A DNA stretch of 21,400 nt from Botryllus schlosseri (Eukaryota > Chordata > Ascidiacea > Stolidobranchia > Styelidae), in NCBI GenBank assembly GCA_000444245.1, contig ATSW01011324.1:1-21400 (forward strand), given 5' to 3'. The notes below the pieces were generated by a model. It made no database searches. It was not told the DNA's origin and saw only the letters and a program-made list of their open reading frames with translations. Position 1 is the stretch's first letter, and every line of letters starts with the position of its first letter. This document shows, piece by piece, positions 18,861 through 21,400 of this stretch. Both the position numbers and the translations under genes were made by a program.

Positions 18861-20777
18861 TAACAACACTTCGTCAGTCCCCCCCCCCAATACAGTGATA
18901 AACTAAACCCCCTCTTTTTCATACGTTGTCACAAAGATAGTGTTCTTGTTATCGGTGATGAGCGAACTATTGTTGTTTATAGTTGAATTTGGTCAATGAA
19001 ATTGAAATTGCATATCTTACTGTCAAATTAGTAACTACTAGCGCACGTGCTCAGATTTACCGTTACCACTGACAGAATTGGTGTTTTTGAAAGTTCTTGG
19101 AAGGTCTTGGAAAGTTCGTATACTTTTGGAAGTTGGCTGAAGGGTGAAGGTTGACAACGATATAGTGGTCAAGATCACCGATGAAAATTTAAACAAATCA
19201 AGTCAATCAGTTTAATCGAACACATGTGTGTTACTACCTTACTGGGCACCCGCATTAGTGAACCTATTGTGGTGAATGAGCTGAAATATTATTTTTTGTT
19301 GTTGACCATTATTTTTAAGACCGCCTCAGTCGTATTGAAAACCGGTCCTCAAAGCAAAAAGGCTGTCGACCCTTCCAATATATGGTCAATTCAGTTGATC
19401 CAACGAAAGATCTACACAGCTCTATTATTATCTTCTCAAAATACGTCCATACCGCAACATTGTTTCGTGCTTTATTGGGAGATGGTTTACTAATATATAA
19501 ATACGATATCTCAGGGGGTTCCTGTCTTCGTCTATAAGCTGCTCTTCATACTATTTATCCAATATACACCCAAATTCTTTCCATACAATATCAAACCTTT
19601 ACCATAATCACTGCACAGATCCTCCAAAGTCTAAATACTCCACATTCAGGCAAACGTCACCACTGAAACGTACCTAAACCAGGCATTTATTAAATAATAT
19701 TTACATCAAAAGGGTCACACCATAGTCTTGTAGAAATGACTCAAAACGAGATGTAACAGCGTAAGGAAACGTAAAGTTTAAGGGATAAGACGACACTCAA
19801 AACATTACGATAGTCTAAGCTTGAAATCTGAAAATGCGTCTATGATTGCTAACATTATTTCAAACAGATGCAGGTAACAAACAGAAATGAGAAAAAAATG
19901 AGCCTTTATATAATAAAGATCCAGAAAAATGCTTCTGTCACTCAAACACGACATTGCAAGTCCATATGGCTTTACAGTTAGACGATCCTCTATCAATTTC
20001 ATTATAGGTTTCGAAATAGGTTAAATTTACGACGTGTATTTGTGTGTGTGCTTTTGGGGAGTCGGGGCATAACGTGAAAATGTCAAACAAAATTTGGTGA
20101 CTACAGGCCGAGAGGTAGATATAATCTTGACCGAGCATAGTCCGACTGAGCTACACACAACTTACAATTCCGAATATATGCGAAAATATCATGTCATTTA
20201 AAACTATAAGAGATTGTGACATAACTGGCAAGAGATTCGGAGACAATCATCTTATCGAATGAGATATGGTGGTAAGTTTATATCTTGGGGATCGAGCACA
20301 GAAAAAAATGGCCGAATTCCCTTGGCACTCAGCGTTTCGAAGGTTTGTAATACTCATGGAAATCCGCCGTTCACTTCTCCCAATTGTGTACCAACATAAG
20401 AGATATATGTATGTTCCTAACACCCACCAATTTGCAATAAACGAAATTATGTGACATTGTAATGGTCGAGCGAAACCTACGAATTTTGACGAATTACACC
20501 CGGGGAACATTTGACTTATAGAGTACGACAGTGGGGAACATGTGGTTGCGTACAAAAATAACGAACTATGAATTAGATGAGCCAGTCGTACATCATCAGA
20601 GAATTAGGGATAGATGTTGATATTCCAACTAAACATATATATATATAGGAATCATCGAGCTGCATTGCAAAAGAATGAAAAGCTGGCAATACCGAACGAT
20701 ATTAGGGGTCCACTTATCGCAAATATGTTATGTTTAGTCATTGGCCCGATATAACCCAACAGATAGACTCGATTTCA
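18861..20777. other. Intergenic, nothing firm
   Basis: Near 19340-19385 the - strand reads GGGTCGACAGCCTTTTTGC then TTTGAGGACCGG, which resembles a hAT-type end. A weaker partner (AAGGGTGAAGGTTGACAAC) lies near 19140 with no TSD. Open stretches at 19224-19493 and, on the - strand, 20247-20555 show no family resemblance. No exact poly(A) signal for the - strand gene is close to 20778. Confidence 0.35.
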
Positions 20778-21400
20778 TCAACACCGCGCAGACGACCCTT
20801 TCTTTGGATAATGAGCGCTGGTGTAAGATTGATGTTGCTGCATATCACGATACAAACTAGTTGGTGCGAGCGCAGCGACGTTACTACTCGCATACCCGCC
20901 CGATATCACCGCGCGATAATTTTCCGCGACCGATCTGGGTCTTTCGCTAAATGTCGCAGCAGAAAAAAAGTTAGTTTCGGACGGAATCTGCATATTTGTA
21001 TTCGAGCTGTCCATAGGCTGTTGTTGCTGACAGACCAGCGGATATTGTCCGTACATCGGTGAGGAGTTCATATCGATATTAGGACGTGGCGTTACGCTGT
21101 CGCTGTAAGTATGCGCGTGGTATCCGGTTTGGTAAGGTTCATTTGGAATAGTACCGTTGTAGATGTTAGCCTCGCTGGTCGTGGCAGTTGGGCTAAAACT
21201 ATCTTGGCGAGACGAACTGCCGAGTGACGAAGGCTCGATTGGTTGGATCGGACCTGGGGCATCTACAGCGCAAGCAGATTGCTCGCTGTGCGGGGACGAG
21301 TTTGACATGTCGCCTATTATGCGTTCTGTTTCTGGCGATGAAATTGCAGAGTGTTCCGTCATGTCGTCAATACCTTCACCGGATTGATACGTCATAATAT
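20778..21400 (-). CDS. C-terminal part of an unidentified Ser/Pro/Gln-rich protein
   Basis: The frame is open from the window edge to a TGA at 20778-20780, about 207 codons. A Met at 21393-21395 could be a start, but the frame continues past it to the edge, so the protein may extend further. Composition is rich in Ser, Pro, Thr, Asn, Gln and Tyr, with a CQQQQPMDSS run and no membrane segment, signal peptide or folded domain that I can recognise. Examples are SPETERIIGDMSNSSPHS, YQTGYHAHTYSDSVTPRP and YPLVCQQQQ. Such tails are common as transactivation regions of animal transcription factors, with the DNA-binding domain upstream, but that is only an inference. The length without stops and even codon use suggest a real terminal exon. 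No strong splice donor is seen before the stop. Confidence 0.6.
   Translation of the reverse strand, partial: IMTYQSGEGIDDMTEHSAISSPETERIIGDMSNSSPHSEQSACAVDAPGPIQPIEPSSLGSSSRQDSFSPTATTSEANIYNGTIPNEPYQTGYHAHTYSDSVTPRPNIDMNSSPMYGQYPLVCQQQQPMDSSNTNMQIPSETNFFSAATFSERPRSVAENYRAVISGGYASSNVAALAPTSLYRDMQQHQSYTSAHYPKKGSSARC

Noticed and set aside
20247-20555. 102-codon - strand frame near the right-hand gene
   Set aside because: No family resemblance or splice signals, and the + strand is open over part of it as well.
1-21400. CRISPR array, prokaryotic operon or phage island
   Set aside because: No regularly spaced direct repeats, no ribosome binding sites with tight gene packing, and clear spliceosomal introns instead.

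Overview
The window looks like nuclear DNA of an invertebrate animal. It has spliced genes with GT-AG introns of 1 to 1.5 kb, a tRNA-derived SINE family, many small non-autonomous hAT-type DNA elements with 8-bp target-site duplications (TSDs), and no bacterial operon signals. The species cannot be named from the sequence. Twelve isolated N bases lie between 12998 and 17293, so base quality is lower there.

Left end (1-3355, + strand): the last three exons of a RIG-I-like receptor (RLR), a cytosolic sensor of viral RNA. Exons 68-225, 1769-1917 and 2989-3355 join in one frame. They give the end of the helicase (motif VI, GRARKPNS), the helical connector, and the zinc-binding C-terminal RNA-recognition domain with two CxxC pairs, closest by eye to the LGP2/MDA5 type. 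Both introns carry hAT-type elements. The first holds one element nested in another, each with its own TSD.

Middle (3356-20777): about 17 kb with no gene I can identify firmly. The part from 3.4 to 9.2 kb is a mobile-element graveyard. It holds a complete SINE with a 10-bp TSD, which itself contains a 30-bp palindromic insertion with a perfect 8-bp TSD. It also holds a second SINE interrupted by three different hAT-type elements, and two 192-bp copies of one MITE family in opposite orientations. A short unidentified open stretch that could be an exon lies at about 8486-8621. From 9.2 to 15.6 kb I see little beyond a possible hAT remnant. Two SINE copies sit head to tail at 15.67-16.21 kb. A 749-bp fold-back element with the arrangement A-B-A-B'-A' lies at 17963-18711, where two 119-bp A units read as identical. 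Tandem duplications of 17 and 41 bp lie nearby.

Right end (20778-21400, - strand): the C-terminal coding part of an unidentified protein rich in Ser, Pro and Gln, running off the window edge.

The two genes converge on the intergenic region and nothing suggests they act together. I do not see a new multi-gene system. The most unusual items are the 30-bp element with a full TSD, the triply interrupted SINE, the fold-back element, and the loss of two conserved RNA-contact lysines in the RLR C-terminal domain.
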